DNA of 64,000 bases from Gemmatimonadota bacterium (GTDB lineage: Bacteria > Gemmatimonadota > Gemmatimonadetes > Longimicrobiales > Gaopeijiaceae). Below are positions 25,427 to 33,548 of the stretch, piece by piece. Under the pieces are notes generated by a model that was not told the origin of the DNA, did no database searches, and saw only the letters and a list, made by a program, of their open reading frames with translations. The DNA is taken from contig VGVR01000011.1 of NCBI GenBank assembly GCA_016873995.1, forward strand, positions 1 to 64,000, given 5' to 3'. The position numbers and the translations under genes were made by a program. Every line of letters begins with the position of its first letter. Positions within the stretch are counted from its first letter, which is position 1.

Positions 25427-25974
25427 GAAGCCTCCTGAGAGCGGTCGGTCGCGCTGAGTATCGGCGATCGGCCCGCACCTCCGCCAGTGAGCGGCCGAGG
25501 TCCAGGTGGTTCCCTCCCCCGAAATCGACCACGGCCGCACACGACTCGTCGTGAGCGGCTGTGGGTCGCTCCGGCCTACCTCTCCAGGCGCCGATGAGCT
25601 TCCTGGCGCCGCAGCCCACCCACTTCCAAGTGGAGACGTCGGCCAAAATACGCCCAACCTTCTGTCTCCATTGCACTTACACGTTCCGCCCGCCCCCGAA
25701 GGGGCCTCGGCAGCGGCTCCGAATCGGGATACGTGCACCCTTTCGGTGCGTGTATTGGATACCGGCGCCCGGTCCTCCCGTGGCCGCCGCTCGCCTACCA
25801 TCATGGGCCGGCAGAGTAGTGGCCTCGGAAAGCCGCGCAGTGGACGTCGGGTTGTTCAAATCGCCCCTTCACGGGACATTCCTTCCCCGAACGAACCGGC
25901 CCTGCCGCGGGAGCCATAGCGGACGAGTGGCCGAGGGTTCACCGAATCCAGGCGAACGAGCTTCCGAAGAGACC
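25427..25974. other. 548-nt divergent intergenic region with a hairpin
   Basis: This region separates the divergent PQQ dehydrogenase and Bat operons and is somewhat less GC-rich than its surroundings. No convincing coding frame with signal or homology was seen. It contains an imperfect 10-bp hairpin at 25730-25754 (TACGTGCACC / GGTGCGTGTA with two G-T pairs, 5-nt loop) and a short CCCC-GAA-GGGG hairpin near 25694-25704. It probably holds two divergent promoters, but clear -35/-10 pairs could not be picked out. Confidence 0.4.
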
Positions 25975-27000
25975 ATGCAGCCGGGCACACCGAGTCGCCG
26001 GAGGGGCACTCTCATGGGGCTCCTCGTGCTGTGCCTCTTCAGCCGAAGCGTCTCGGCCCAAACGGCCGAGCCCGTTGCGACGCTCTCCCTGGACAGCGTC
26101 GCGATCGCACAGGTCTTCGAGCTGCGCGTCCGCGTGCACGTGCCACCGGGAATCGTCGTGTACTTTCCGGACACCATCCCCGCGACGGAGGAGATCGAGA
26201 GCTTCGGGTCCGTGAGCTGGCAGTCGCGAAGGGCGCCGGACGGCGGCGCAGAGCTCACACTCGTCTACCCGCTCATCCCCTTCGGTGCCGGCACGACCAG
26301 CGTCCCTGGGGTGGACATCGTCACGACTCCCCTCTCGGCAGGAGCACCCGGCGAGTCGATCGCGGACGGCTCCCGAGTGGGTGCGTGGAGCGACGTGCCC
26401 CGCGGCCTCGCCCCAGGCATCACCCGGGTTCGCACGCCCGACCTGACCGTGCGGGTGCGCCCGCTCCAGACTGCCGAAGACATCGTGGCGGGCGTGTCCC
26501 CTCGCGGGCCCGACGACGTGATGGGGATCGGCTGGAGTCCCTGGACCATACTGTTTCTTTCGGTATTCACTGCGCTATTCGTGGTGGCGTGCGCCCCGTG
26601 GGTGCGGAGCCTACTCGCTGCGATTCCCCATCGCCTCCACGTGCCGGATACCAGACCGATGACCGCGGAGGAGGCACGCATCGCGGCGCTCGCAGAGCTC
26701 GAGCGCATCGCAGCGACGCCCTATCTGGTGGAGGCTGAGCGCAGTCTCTACGGCGCCACGAGCGGTGCGGTCCGCGGGTACGTCCAGCGGCTGGATCCCG
26801 AATGGGGGCCCGGCCTCACGAGTACGGAGCTCATGGACGGACTGGGAGCAAGCGAAGCCAACGGCGCTGGGCTCGCCGAGGAGATGTTCGTCGCGGAACG
26901 CGTCAAGTTCGGTCGACACCGCACCGGCGGCTCGGCCTTCGCCGCTCACCTCGGGGCGTTGAGGGACTGGCTCTCCACCAAGGGCTCGGGTCACCTGTGA
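25975..27000 (+). CDS. BatD-like membrane protein
   Basis: The 341-aa protein has a signal peptide ending SVSAQ, an Ig-like periplasmic domain (LDSVAIAQVFELRVRVHVPPGIVVYFPDT), one transmembrane segment around residue 190 (WTILFLSVFTALFVVACAPWV) and a cytoplasmic helical tail (MTAEEARIAALAELERI). This architecture, together with position before two von Willebrand factor A proteins, matches the BatD component of Bat (aerotolerance-type) operons. ATG 25975 has GAAGAGA upstream. It overlaps the next gene by GTGA. Bat proteins are thought to act as an envelope chaperone or stress complex; the precise role is unknown. Confidence 0.72.
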   Translation: MQPGTPSRRRGTLMGLLVLCLFSRSVSAQTAEPVATLSLDSVAIAQVFELRVRVHVPPGIVVYFPDTIPATEEIESFGSVSWQSRRAPDGGAELTLVYPLIPFGAGTTSVPGVDIVTTPLSAGAPGESIADGSRVGAWSDVPRGLAPGITRVRTPDLTVRVRPLQTAEDIVAGVSPRGPDDVMGIGWSPWTILFLSVFTALFVVACAPWVRSLLAAIPHRLHVPDTRPMTAEEARIAALAELERIAATPYLVEAERSLYGATSGAVRGYVQRLDPEWGPGLTSTELMDGLGASEANGAGLAEEMFVAERVKFGRHRTGGSAFAAHLGALRDWLSTKGSGHL

Positions 27001-27947
27001 GCCTGGAATTCACCCGCCCGCTCTGGCTGGTCCTGCTCGCTGCTCTGCCGTTCTGGTACTGGTGGATCCGGCCGCGCGAGCGATGGGGCCTTCTGGTTGC
27101 ACGCGGGGACGAGGCCGGCGAAGCCGCGCTGAGCCTCTGGCTGGCGCGCTGCCTGGAGCTGCTTCCACCGCTCCTGCGCGGCGGGGGCGTGGCGTGCCTC
27201 ATGGTCGTTCTCGCCGACCCGCAGCTCGTCCGCACGTACGAGGAGCCCCTGACGGAAGGGGTGGCCATTGCGGTGGCCATCGACCTTTCGACGTCCATGG
27301 GCGCGCGAGACATATCTGCCAGGGCGTCCCGGCTCCAGGCCGCCAAGGGCACGGTACTCGACTTTCTCGAGGGCCGCTCCGACGATGTCGCGGTGGTGGC
27401 GTTCGGGGGAGAGGCCCTGACTCGGATGCCCCTCACGCGCGATCACTACGTCGTCCGGGAAGTGGTGAACGACCTCGATTCGCGCCTGCTGCTGGACGGC
27501 ACGGACCTCGCCGCGGCCATCACGGCCGGCGCCGGCCTGCTGCGCGATGCGCCGCACCGGTCGAAGATGCTGATCCTTCTCACGGACGGCGCCCACAACG
27601 GCGAGGGGATCACGCCCGCACTCGCGGCCCGAGCCGCAGCTGCTTTCGACGTGCGCATCTACCCGATCGCGATCGGCACGGACTACATGCTCGCCCGTGA
27701 CATCGACGAGATGGAGACGGTGCTCACCCAGGCCGCCGTCATCACCAACGGCCGCTATTTCCGCGCAACGGACGTGGAAGCGCTCGAGCTGATCTACGAA
27801 GAGATCGATCGGCTCGCCGCACCCTCCGAGGAGGTCGTCGTCCGCACCGAGTTCACACCACTCGCGCGCTGGTTCCTGCTCGCGTCGGTGCCGCTGCTGC
27901 TTCTCGGAGCGTTGCTCCGGGGCTCGCGCTGGGGCGTGCTGCCATGA
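26997..27947 (+). CDS. batA: BatA-like von Willebrand factor A membrane protein
   Basis: This 316-aa protein has two N-terminal transmembrane segments (LWLVLLAALPFWYWW and the segment before VVLADPQLV), a vWA domain with an intact MIDAS metal site (DLSTS, then GTDL and LTDG), and a C-terminal transmembrane segment. That layout is typical of BatA. The GTG start is in a 4-nt overlap with the BatD-like gene and its stop overlaps the next start by ATGA. The vWA domain probably binds partner proteins through a divalent metal in the periplasm. Confidence 0.82.
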   Translation: MSLEFTRPLWLVLLAALPFWYWWIRPRERWGLLVARGDEAGEAALSLWLARCLELLPPLLRGGGVACLMVVLADPQLVRTYEEPLTEGVAIAVAIDLSTSMGARDISARASRLQAAKGTVLDFLEGRSDDVAVVAFGGEALTRMPLTRDHYVVREVVNDLDSRLLLDGTDLAAAITAGAGLLRDAPHRSKMLILLTDGAHNGEGITPALAARAAAAFDVRIYPIAIGTDYMLARDIDEMETVLTQAAVITNGRYFRATDVEALELIYEEIDRLAAPSEEVVVRTEFTPLARWFLLASVPLLLLGALLRGSRWGVLP

Positions 27948-28951
27948 CGCTGCGCTACCCCGAGTTGGCAGCGCTGGCGCCGTTCATGGCGCTGGTCCTC
28001 GCGCTCGCGCTCGGCACGCAGTGGCGTCGCCGCAAGCGACTCGCGCAGGCGTACGACACCTTGGCGACGGGACGACTGCTCCCCTCGACACCGAACCGCT
28101 ACCCGCGAGCGCGGCTCGCCTGCCTGGTCACGGCAGGCCTGGCGGTCGGGCTCGCCTCCGCCGGACCGGCCTGGGTCGACTCCGACGATTCACCGCCTCC
28201 TCCACTCGACCTCGCTCTGGTGGTGGACCTCTCCCTATCCATGGGTGCGACAGACGCACTGCCGAGCCGGATCGCTCGGGCCCGCGACGTGGTCGTGCGA
28301 CTCACGGAGGAGCTCCCATCCGCGCGCTTCTCACTCGTCACGTTCGCGGGCTGGCCGTACGCGCTCCTGCCCGCGACAGACGACGCGAACCTCGTGCGCT
28401 ACTTTACGGATTCGCTCCGCGTCGAGCTGGTGCGTGAGCTCGACCGGGGAAGCGCCCTCGGTGAGGCGCTGTACCTCGCCAGCGCAACCGCAGAGGCGCG
28501 CGCTCGGCCGGACGCGCGACGCGTGGTACTCGTCCTCTCGGATGGTGACGTTCAGGACGAGACGAGCGTCGCGGACGTAGCTTCGGAGCTGTCTGCCGCA
28601 GGGGTCGAGATCTGGGCTGCCGGAATCGGATCGGAGCGCGGTGCCACAGTCTTCGCGGGAACCGAGCCCGTCATGGACGGCGATACACCCGTCGTAGCGG
28701 CCATGAATGCTGATTTGCTGCGCGCGCTTGCCGACGCCGGGGGCGGCACCTACGAAGACGGGACCGACGAGGGGGGCCTGGAAGCGCTCGTGGCGGAAAT
28801 GCAGGCCATCAGCGGAGACGCGCGCGGATCGGGCCCGCCCGTCGATGCCACCTTCCTCCTCGTACTGCTCGCGGTACCGCTCCTCCTCTGGGATGGCGCA
28901 GCAGACGCGGGACGGGGAACGATCGCCCTCGGTCCGAAGGCGCGCGCATGA
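27944..28951 (+). CDS. batB: BatB-like von Willebrand factor A membrane protein
   Basis: This 335-aa paralogue of the preceding protein has N-terminal hydrophobic segments, a vWA domain with MIDAS DLSLS and LSDGD, and a C-terminal hydrophobic helix (FLLVLLAVPLLLW). It starts and ends in ATGA overlaps. Paired BatA/BatB vWA proteins are usual in these operons. Confidence 0.8.
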   Translation: MTLRYPELAALAPFMALVLALALGTQWRRRKRLAQAYDTLATGRLLPSTPNRYPRARLACLVTAGLAVGLASAGPAWVDSDDSPPPPLDLALVVDLSLSMGATDALPSRIARARDVVVRLTEELPSARFSLVTFAGWPYALLPATDDANLVRYFTDSLRVELVRELDRGSALGEALYLASATAEARARPDARRVVLVLSDGDVQDETSVADVASELSAAGVEIWAAGIGSERGATVFAGTEPVMDGDTPVVAAMNADLLRALADAGGGTYEDGTDEGGLEALVAEMQAISGDARGSGPPVDATFLLVLLAVPLLLWDGAADAGRGTIALGPKARA

Positions 28952-29727
28952 ACGCGCCACGACTCGCGAGCGGGCGGCGTCGCCTGCTGCTCGTGCTGGT
29001 CTCCTTGTTGGGGATCGCCATCACGCTGCGGGCCGACCGGGCCAGCGAAGCGCGAGCGAACCGTCTCCACCGTGGAGATCGGCTCGCGGAAGCGCGGGCC
29101 ACCTACGAGGCGCGCCTGAGCGCGGAGCCCGGCTCGGTGCGGCTGCGGTACAACTTGGGCACGACGCTGCTCCGCACGGACGAGCCGGAGACGTTCGCGG
29201 AGCTGGCCACCGCCAGTGGCACCGCGGACGAAGAGTTGCGCGTGCGGGCGTTCTACAATCTCGGCCTGTGGAGCCTCATCCGCGCCATCGTCGCGGTCTC
29301 GGCCGACTCGGCGCTCTTCCACGCAGCCAACTCCGTGGAGGCGAACAAGAGCGCGCTCCGGATGGAGCCGGAGCACACGAACGCCTCGTGGAACCTGTGG
29401 CTCGCGCAGCGGATCCTGGCCACGGCCGCGCCCGAGCTGGGTATGAACGACCCCGGCGACATCAACGGACCGGACAACATCGGCGAGCGTCTGGAGTCAC
29501 CGAACCCGATGGACCCGTCGCAGACGGAAGGTGTCGACGACGCGGGCGCACCCGCCGAAGACGAGGCGCTCGCAGGCGAGGACGAGGGGCCGCTCGCGCC
29601 GCGTGAGGCCGAACAGATCCTCGGCTCGGGCCACCGGAACCCGTCGACCATGATCGACAAGCTGCTCTATCGCGAGGGGCGGAACCGCCGCCGACAGGGG
29701 TCCTTCGTTGACGGGCCGCCCTGGTAG
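28948..29727 (+). CDS. TPR protein of the Bat operon (BatC-like)
   Basis: The 259-aa protein has an N-terminal membrane anchor (LLLVLVSLLGIAITL) and TPR-like repeats (RLAEARATYEARLSAEPGSVRLRYNLGTTLL, then NASWNLWLAQRIL). An acidic Pro/Glu/Asp-rich stretch and a basic C-terminus (REGRNRRRQG) follow, as in BatC/BatE-type proteins. It is the last gene of the four-gene operon and is followed by a strong hairpin. It probably forms an envelope complex with the vWA proteins. Confidence 0.75.
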   Translation: MNAPRLASGRRRLLLVLVSLLGIAITLRADRASEARANRLHRGDRLAEARATYEARLSAEPGSVRLRYNLGTTLLRTDEPETFAELATASGTADEELRVRAFYNLGLWSLIRAIVAVSADSALFHAANSVEANKSALRMEPEHTNASWNLWLAQRILATAAPELGMNDPGDINGPDNIGERLESPNPMDPSQTEGVDDAGAPAEDEALAGEDEGPLAPREAEQILGSGHRNPSTMIDKLLYREGRNRRRQGSFVDGPPW

Positions 29728-29735
29728 ACCGACGC

Positions 29736-29760
29736 GGCGGACCGTCGTGTACGGTCCGCC
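29736..29760. terminator. Perfect hairpin between convergent Bat and ggt genes
   Basis: GGCGGACCGT (29736-29745) and ACGGTCCGCC (29751-29760) form a perfect 10-bp stem with a 5-nt loop in the 62-nt gap between two convergent genes. No U-tract follows on either strand, but position and stem strength suggest a shared bidirectional terminator. Confidence 0.5.
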
Positions 29761-29789
29761 GTCAGGCTCCCGCGCGACCTCGGACGCGG

Positions 29790-31634
29790 CTACCAGCCCG
29801 CAGCCTGCCCGTCCTTGCGATGGTCCGACCCCGCACGGTACACGCCGTTCACGGGGTGATCCTCGGCCACGCTCTCAAGACCGAAAGAAGGAGCCGGTAG
29901 TGTGGGGTCGCGGGTGAACAGGATGCCCTGAAAGCCACCGACCGCTCCACCATCCACTGCACGCACCTCGTGCCCCTTGGCCTGGAGCGCAGGCCCCACC
30001 AAGTGGAAGAGATCGGTCTCGAGGGAGAGCACGTTCGACCCTTGGCTGTGCGTGAAGCGCGCCGCGTCGGTGGTCATCTGCACATTCATGCCGTGGTCGA
30101 TGACGTTGACCATGTGCTGCACGTGCGTCTCGGGCTGCACGCTCCCGCCCATGTTGCCGAACGTCATGAGCGGCTGACGGTCCTTCATGACGAAGCCGGC
30201 GATGATCGAGTGGAAGGGCCGCTTGCGGGGAGCGACGAGGTTCGGGCTCGCCGGATTCAGCGAGAACGCGCTGCCGCGGTTGTGCAGGACGATGCCGTAC
30301 GGCGGGACGGTGGCTGCGCTCCCGTACACCGAGAACACGCTGTGGACGAACGAGACCATGTTGCCCCACCGGTCCGCCGTGGTGAGGTAGATGGTCCCGC
30401 CGTCGAGCCCACCTGTGACCGACGGCTCGGCGGCTCGTGCCATGTCAATGCGACTGCACAGCGTACGCGCGTAGTCCTTCGACAGCAGTCGATCCACCGG
30501 CACGTGCTCGAACTTCGGGTCGCCGTTGTAGGCCTGCAGGTCCGAGTAGGCCAGCTTCTTGGCCTCGACCATGAAGTGCCAGTAGTCGGGATGCGTGGGG
30601 CCGAGATCCGCGAGCACGAGGCCGTGCACCGGCGCGCACACCTCGAGGATGTTGAGCATCTCCAGGGCCGCGAATCCCTGACCCGGGGGCGGCAACTGGA
30701 AGATGTCGTAGCCGTGATAGTTGGTCGTGATCGGCTCGACCCACTCCGACTCGTACTCCGCGAGGTCGGCGTTCGTCATCACGCCGCCGCCCGCGCGAAC
30801 TTTGGCTACGATGGCGTCGGCGATGGGCCCTCGGTAGAACGCGTCTCGCCCGTCGCGCTGGATGAGCCTGAGCGCGGCCGCCAGCTCCGGATTGCGAATG
30901 AGGCTGTAGAGCGGCGGAGCCTCTCCGTTCACCAGGAACGTCCGGTTCGAGTCGGCGTCGCGGCGTAGACGCCCCTCGGCGGACAGGATGTCCGCGTGAC
31001 GCCGCTCCGCCTGCCCCCACCCCTCCTCGGCGATGCGCGCTGCCCGCTCGAACGTCTCGCGGAAGCCCATCGTGCCGAAACGCTCGAGCAGCGCATCGTA
31101 CCCCGAGATGGCACCCGGCACCGTCGCCGCGTTCACACCGGAGCCGGGCATCCGCTCCACACCGAGTTGGTTACGGAAGAACTCGGGGGTCCACCCTGCC
31201 GGCGCCCACCCTGCGGACGAGAGCCCATACAGCTTCTGCTCCCGCGCGACCCAGACCAGCGCGAAGAGGTCGCCGCCGATGCCGGTGTCGTTTTGCGAGG
31301 TGACGTCGAGCACCGCACCCGCAGCGACGGCCGCGTCGATCGCGTTGCCGCCGTTGCGGAGAATCTCGAGCCCCGCCTGCACCGCCAGCGGATCGCTGGT
31401 GGCCACCATGCCGTGCCGCGCCAATACCTCGGAGCGGCCCTGACCCTGCCACCCCTGGGCTCGCGATCCGCCCACCGCCGCGATGGTCGCGGCCGGGTTC
31501 GGCTCGTCCGCCGTAGGCGCGCCGAACGGATGGCTCGACTGGGCAGACGCGGCCGCGGCGAAGACGAGGAGGCCGACCGCCGACGGCGTGACGCCGACCA
31601 GCCGGCCACGGATAGAGCAGAGACTCGTGCGCAT
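29790..31634 (-). CDS. ggt: Gamma-glutamyltransferase (glutathione hydrolase)
   Basis: The ATG at 31634 has GAGGAGG about 8 nt upstream. The 614-aa preproprotein has a signal peptide ending ASAQ, then the gamma-GT fold: GMVATSDPLAVQAGLEILRNGGNAIDAAVA, NDTGIGGDLF, and the autoprocessing site before T414 (GG|TIYLTTADRWGN), where the nucleophilic Thr starts the small subunit. GNMGGS and related loops follow. It hydrolyses or transfers gamma-glutamyl groups from glutathione and similar peptides in the periplasm. The residues after the Thr differ from E. coli (TIY instead of TTH), within family variation. It diverges from qhpG; no functional link is evident. Confidence 0.92.
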   Translation of the reverse strand: MRTSLCSIRGRLVGVTPSAVGLLVFAAAASAQSSHPFGAPTADEPNPAATIAAVGGSRAQGWQGQGRSEVLARHGMVATSDPLAVQAGLEILRNGGNAIDAAVAAGAVLDVTSQNDTGIGGDLFALVWVAREQKLYGLSSAGWAPAGWTPEFFRNQLGVERMPGSGVNAATVPGAISGYDALLERFGTMGFRETFERAARIAEEGWGQAERRHADILSAEGRLRRDADSNRTFLVNGEAPPLYSLIRNPELAAALRLIQRDGRDAFYRGPIADAIVAKVRAGGGVMTNADLAEYESEWVEPITTNYHGYDIFQLPPPGQGFAALEMLNILEVCAPVHGLVLADLGPTHPDYWHFMVEAKKLAYSDLQAYNGDPKFEHVPVDRLLSKDYARTLCSRIDMARAAEPSVTGGLDGGTIYLTTADRWGNMVSFVHSVFSVYGSAATVPPYGIVLHNRGSAFSLNPASPNLVAPRKRPFHSIIAGFVMKDRQPLMTFGNMGGSVQPETHVQHMVNVIDHGMNVQMTTDAARFTHSQGSNVLSLETDLFHLVGPALQAKGHEVRAVDGGAVGGFQGILFTRDPTLPAPSFGLESVAEDHPVNGVYRAGSDHRKDGQAAGW

Positions 31635-31824
31635 GGGCACCTCCTCTCGGGCAAAGACCTGCAACCGCAGTGCGGCCAATGTAGGACGTACGGTCGCGGC
31701 CCGGATAGGCTGCCCCGACGCCTCCGCCTGGTATCCTGATTCGGAGGTTCGTCTGCATCCTCGGGCCGCCGCATCCGACTCGGGACACTAGCTTTCGGGA
31801 GCGGGCCGTCGGGCCGACTCACCC

Positions 31825-33351
31825 ATGAACCGGAGCCGTGTGACCCCTCGTCCGCGTGCCCAGTACGACGTCATCGTCCTCGGGAGCGGTCCCGCAGGAT
31901 GCGCTGCGGCTACCTTGCTCGCCCGCGAGGGTCATGCGGTGGCTTTGGTTCGCCCCGGCACTCCTGCAGCGGCCGCGCTGGGCGAGTCGATCCCACCCTC
32001 GGCCCGGCGCATTCTGGCCGAGCTGGACTTCTTGGCGCCGCTCGAGCGCGCGGCCTTGCATGCCAACCGGGGCAACGTGGTGTGGTGGAGCGGCGAGGAG
32101 GCCCGCAGCGAGACGTTTCCCGACGGACAGCTCGGCTTCCACACCGATCGGGCGAGCCTCGAGGCCGTCCTGCTCGGAACCGCCGAGCGCGCCGGCGTCA
32201 GCGTACTCGACCATGCCACCGCGCGGTCCGCCGCGGAAACCCCCGAAGGCTGGCGTGTAGTCTGCGAGCGCGAGGGCGGACCGAGTCTCGAGGTCTGGGG
32301 CGACTGGGTCGTCGACGCGACCGGGCGTCACGGCCTGGTCGCTCGCACCGAAGGCCGCCGGCCTGACCGTGGAACCTCGACGCTCGCGCTGGTTCGGCGG
32401 TGGCGCCGCACGGATGGGTGGCCCGACGAGCACGCGCATCGCACGCTGATCGAGAGCTACGCCGACGGGTGGGCTTGGTCCGTGCCCCTCGACGACGGCG
32501 TGCGCTGCGTCGCAGCGATGATCGGCGGCCGCAGAGTGCGCAGAGGACGGGCGGGCGTGGCCGCGACGCTCGAGGCCGAGCTGACCAAGACGCGCCATCT
32601 GAAGCAGGCTCTCGAGGGTGCCACGACCGAAGGGGAGGCATGGGCGTGTTCGGCCTCGCTCTACACGGCTGGACGATTCGCCCGTCCAGGGTTGCTCCTC
32701 GCCGGGGACGCGGGCTCGTTCATCGATCCCCTCTCGTCGTTCGGGGTGAAGAAGGCGCTCTCGTCCGGATGGCTCGCCGGTATCGCCGCGCATACGGCGC
32801 TCGTCGACTCCCAGTCCACGAGTGCGGCGATCGAGTTCTTCGATCGACGGGAGGCCGACGTCTACCGGCGCTATCGCAACTTGTCGGCCCCGTTCTTCGA
32901 GCGTGCGGCGGCCGTGTACGCGACACCGTACTGGGAGGTGCGCGCACGTGCCGCCCGTCGAGCCGGAGGCGAAGGGCCGGACTCGGCCGCTGACCCCGAT
33001 CGCACCGCAACCGAGCTTCCCGAAACCGAGGTGCGCGCCGCGTACGAGGTGATTCGCGCCCGACCCACCCTGGACGCGGTCGTCAGCGCCGCGCTACGCC
33101 GAGTGGATCGACCCGCCATCGAAGGTCACCGCATCGTCCTGCAGGAGCATCTGGCGAGCGTCCGGTGCCCCGAAGGCATCAGGCACGTGCGCGGCGTGGA
33201 CCTCCGTCAGCTCGTCGCGAGCGCGCCCGGCCACGGCGAAGTGCCCGACGCCTGGGCCGCATACAACGGCGCTGCGCCGCCGGTCACCCTTCCCGACTAC
33301 CTCACGGCGCTGGCGACGGCGTTCGCCGCGGGCTTCCTCCAGCACGGCTAA
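31825..33351 (+). CDS. qhpG: QhpG-like FAD-dependent monooxygenase for the QHNDH cofactor
   Basis: This 508-aa flavoprotein resembles flavin-dependent halogenases/monooxygenases. It has an N-terminal FAD motif (VLGSGPAGCAAA), the halogenase-type motif GWAWSVP, and the FAD-binding GDAGSFIDPLSSFGVKKAL. It is the first gene of the quinohemoprotein amine dehydrogenase operon. In that system the QhpG flavoprotein hydroxylates the gamma-subunit tryptophan that becomes the quinone of CTQ. The assignment rests on the family plus the unmistakable neighbours. There is no signal peptide, as expected for an enzyme acting on cytosolic QhpC. The gap to qhpA is 197 nt. Confidence 0.78.
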   Translation: MNRSRVTPRPRAQYDVIVLGSGPAGCAAATLLAREGHAVALVRPGTPAAAALGESIPPSARRILAELDFLAPLERAALHANRGNVVWWSGEEARSETFPDGQLGFHTDRASLEAVLLGTAERAGVSVLDHATARSAAETPEGWRVVCEREGGPSLEVWGDWVVDATGRHGLVARTEGRRPDRGTSTLALVRRWRRTDGWPDEHAHRTLIESYADGWAWSVPLDDGVRCVAAMIGGRRVRRGRAGVAATLEAELTKTRHLKQALEGATTEGEAWACSASLYTAGRFARPGLLLAGDAGSFIDPLSSFGVKKALSSGWLAGIAAHTALVDSQSTSAAIEFFDRREADVYRRYRNLSAPFFERAAAVYATPYWEVRARAARRAGGEGPDSAADPDRTATELPETEVRAAYEVIRARPTLDAVVSAALRRVDRPAIEGHRIVLQEHLASVRCPEGIRHVRGVDLRQLVASAPGHGEVPDAWAAYNGAAPPVTLPDYLTALATAFAAGFLQHG

Positions 33352-33548
33352 CCGCGCCCCGGGCTCCGAGGCCCGTGGCCAGCCACCGCCTCGTAACACC
33401 GGGAGCGCGGGAACGCCCGAGTGGCGGGCCGCAACGCCGGGCGCCGCGCACGTGCTGGGCCTCCGCAGCCTGGCGGCCGGCCTCCCACGTCGGCAAAATG
33501 TCGCGAGTCGCTCACCGCCCGCGATTTCCTCGAACCCCAAGGGAGCCC

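Noticed and set aside
25921-25957. tRNA-like pieces: a D-arm-like GAGTGGCCGAG and a T-arm-like GGTTCACCGAATCC
   Set aside because: The pieces are too close together and no acceptor or anticodon stem can be built around them.
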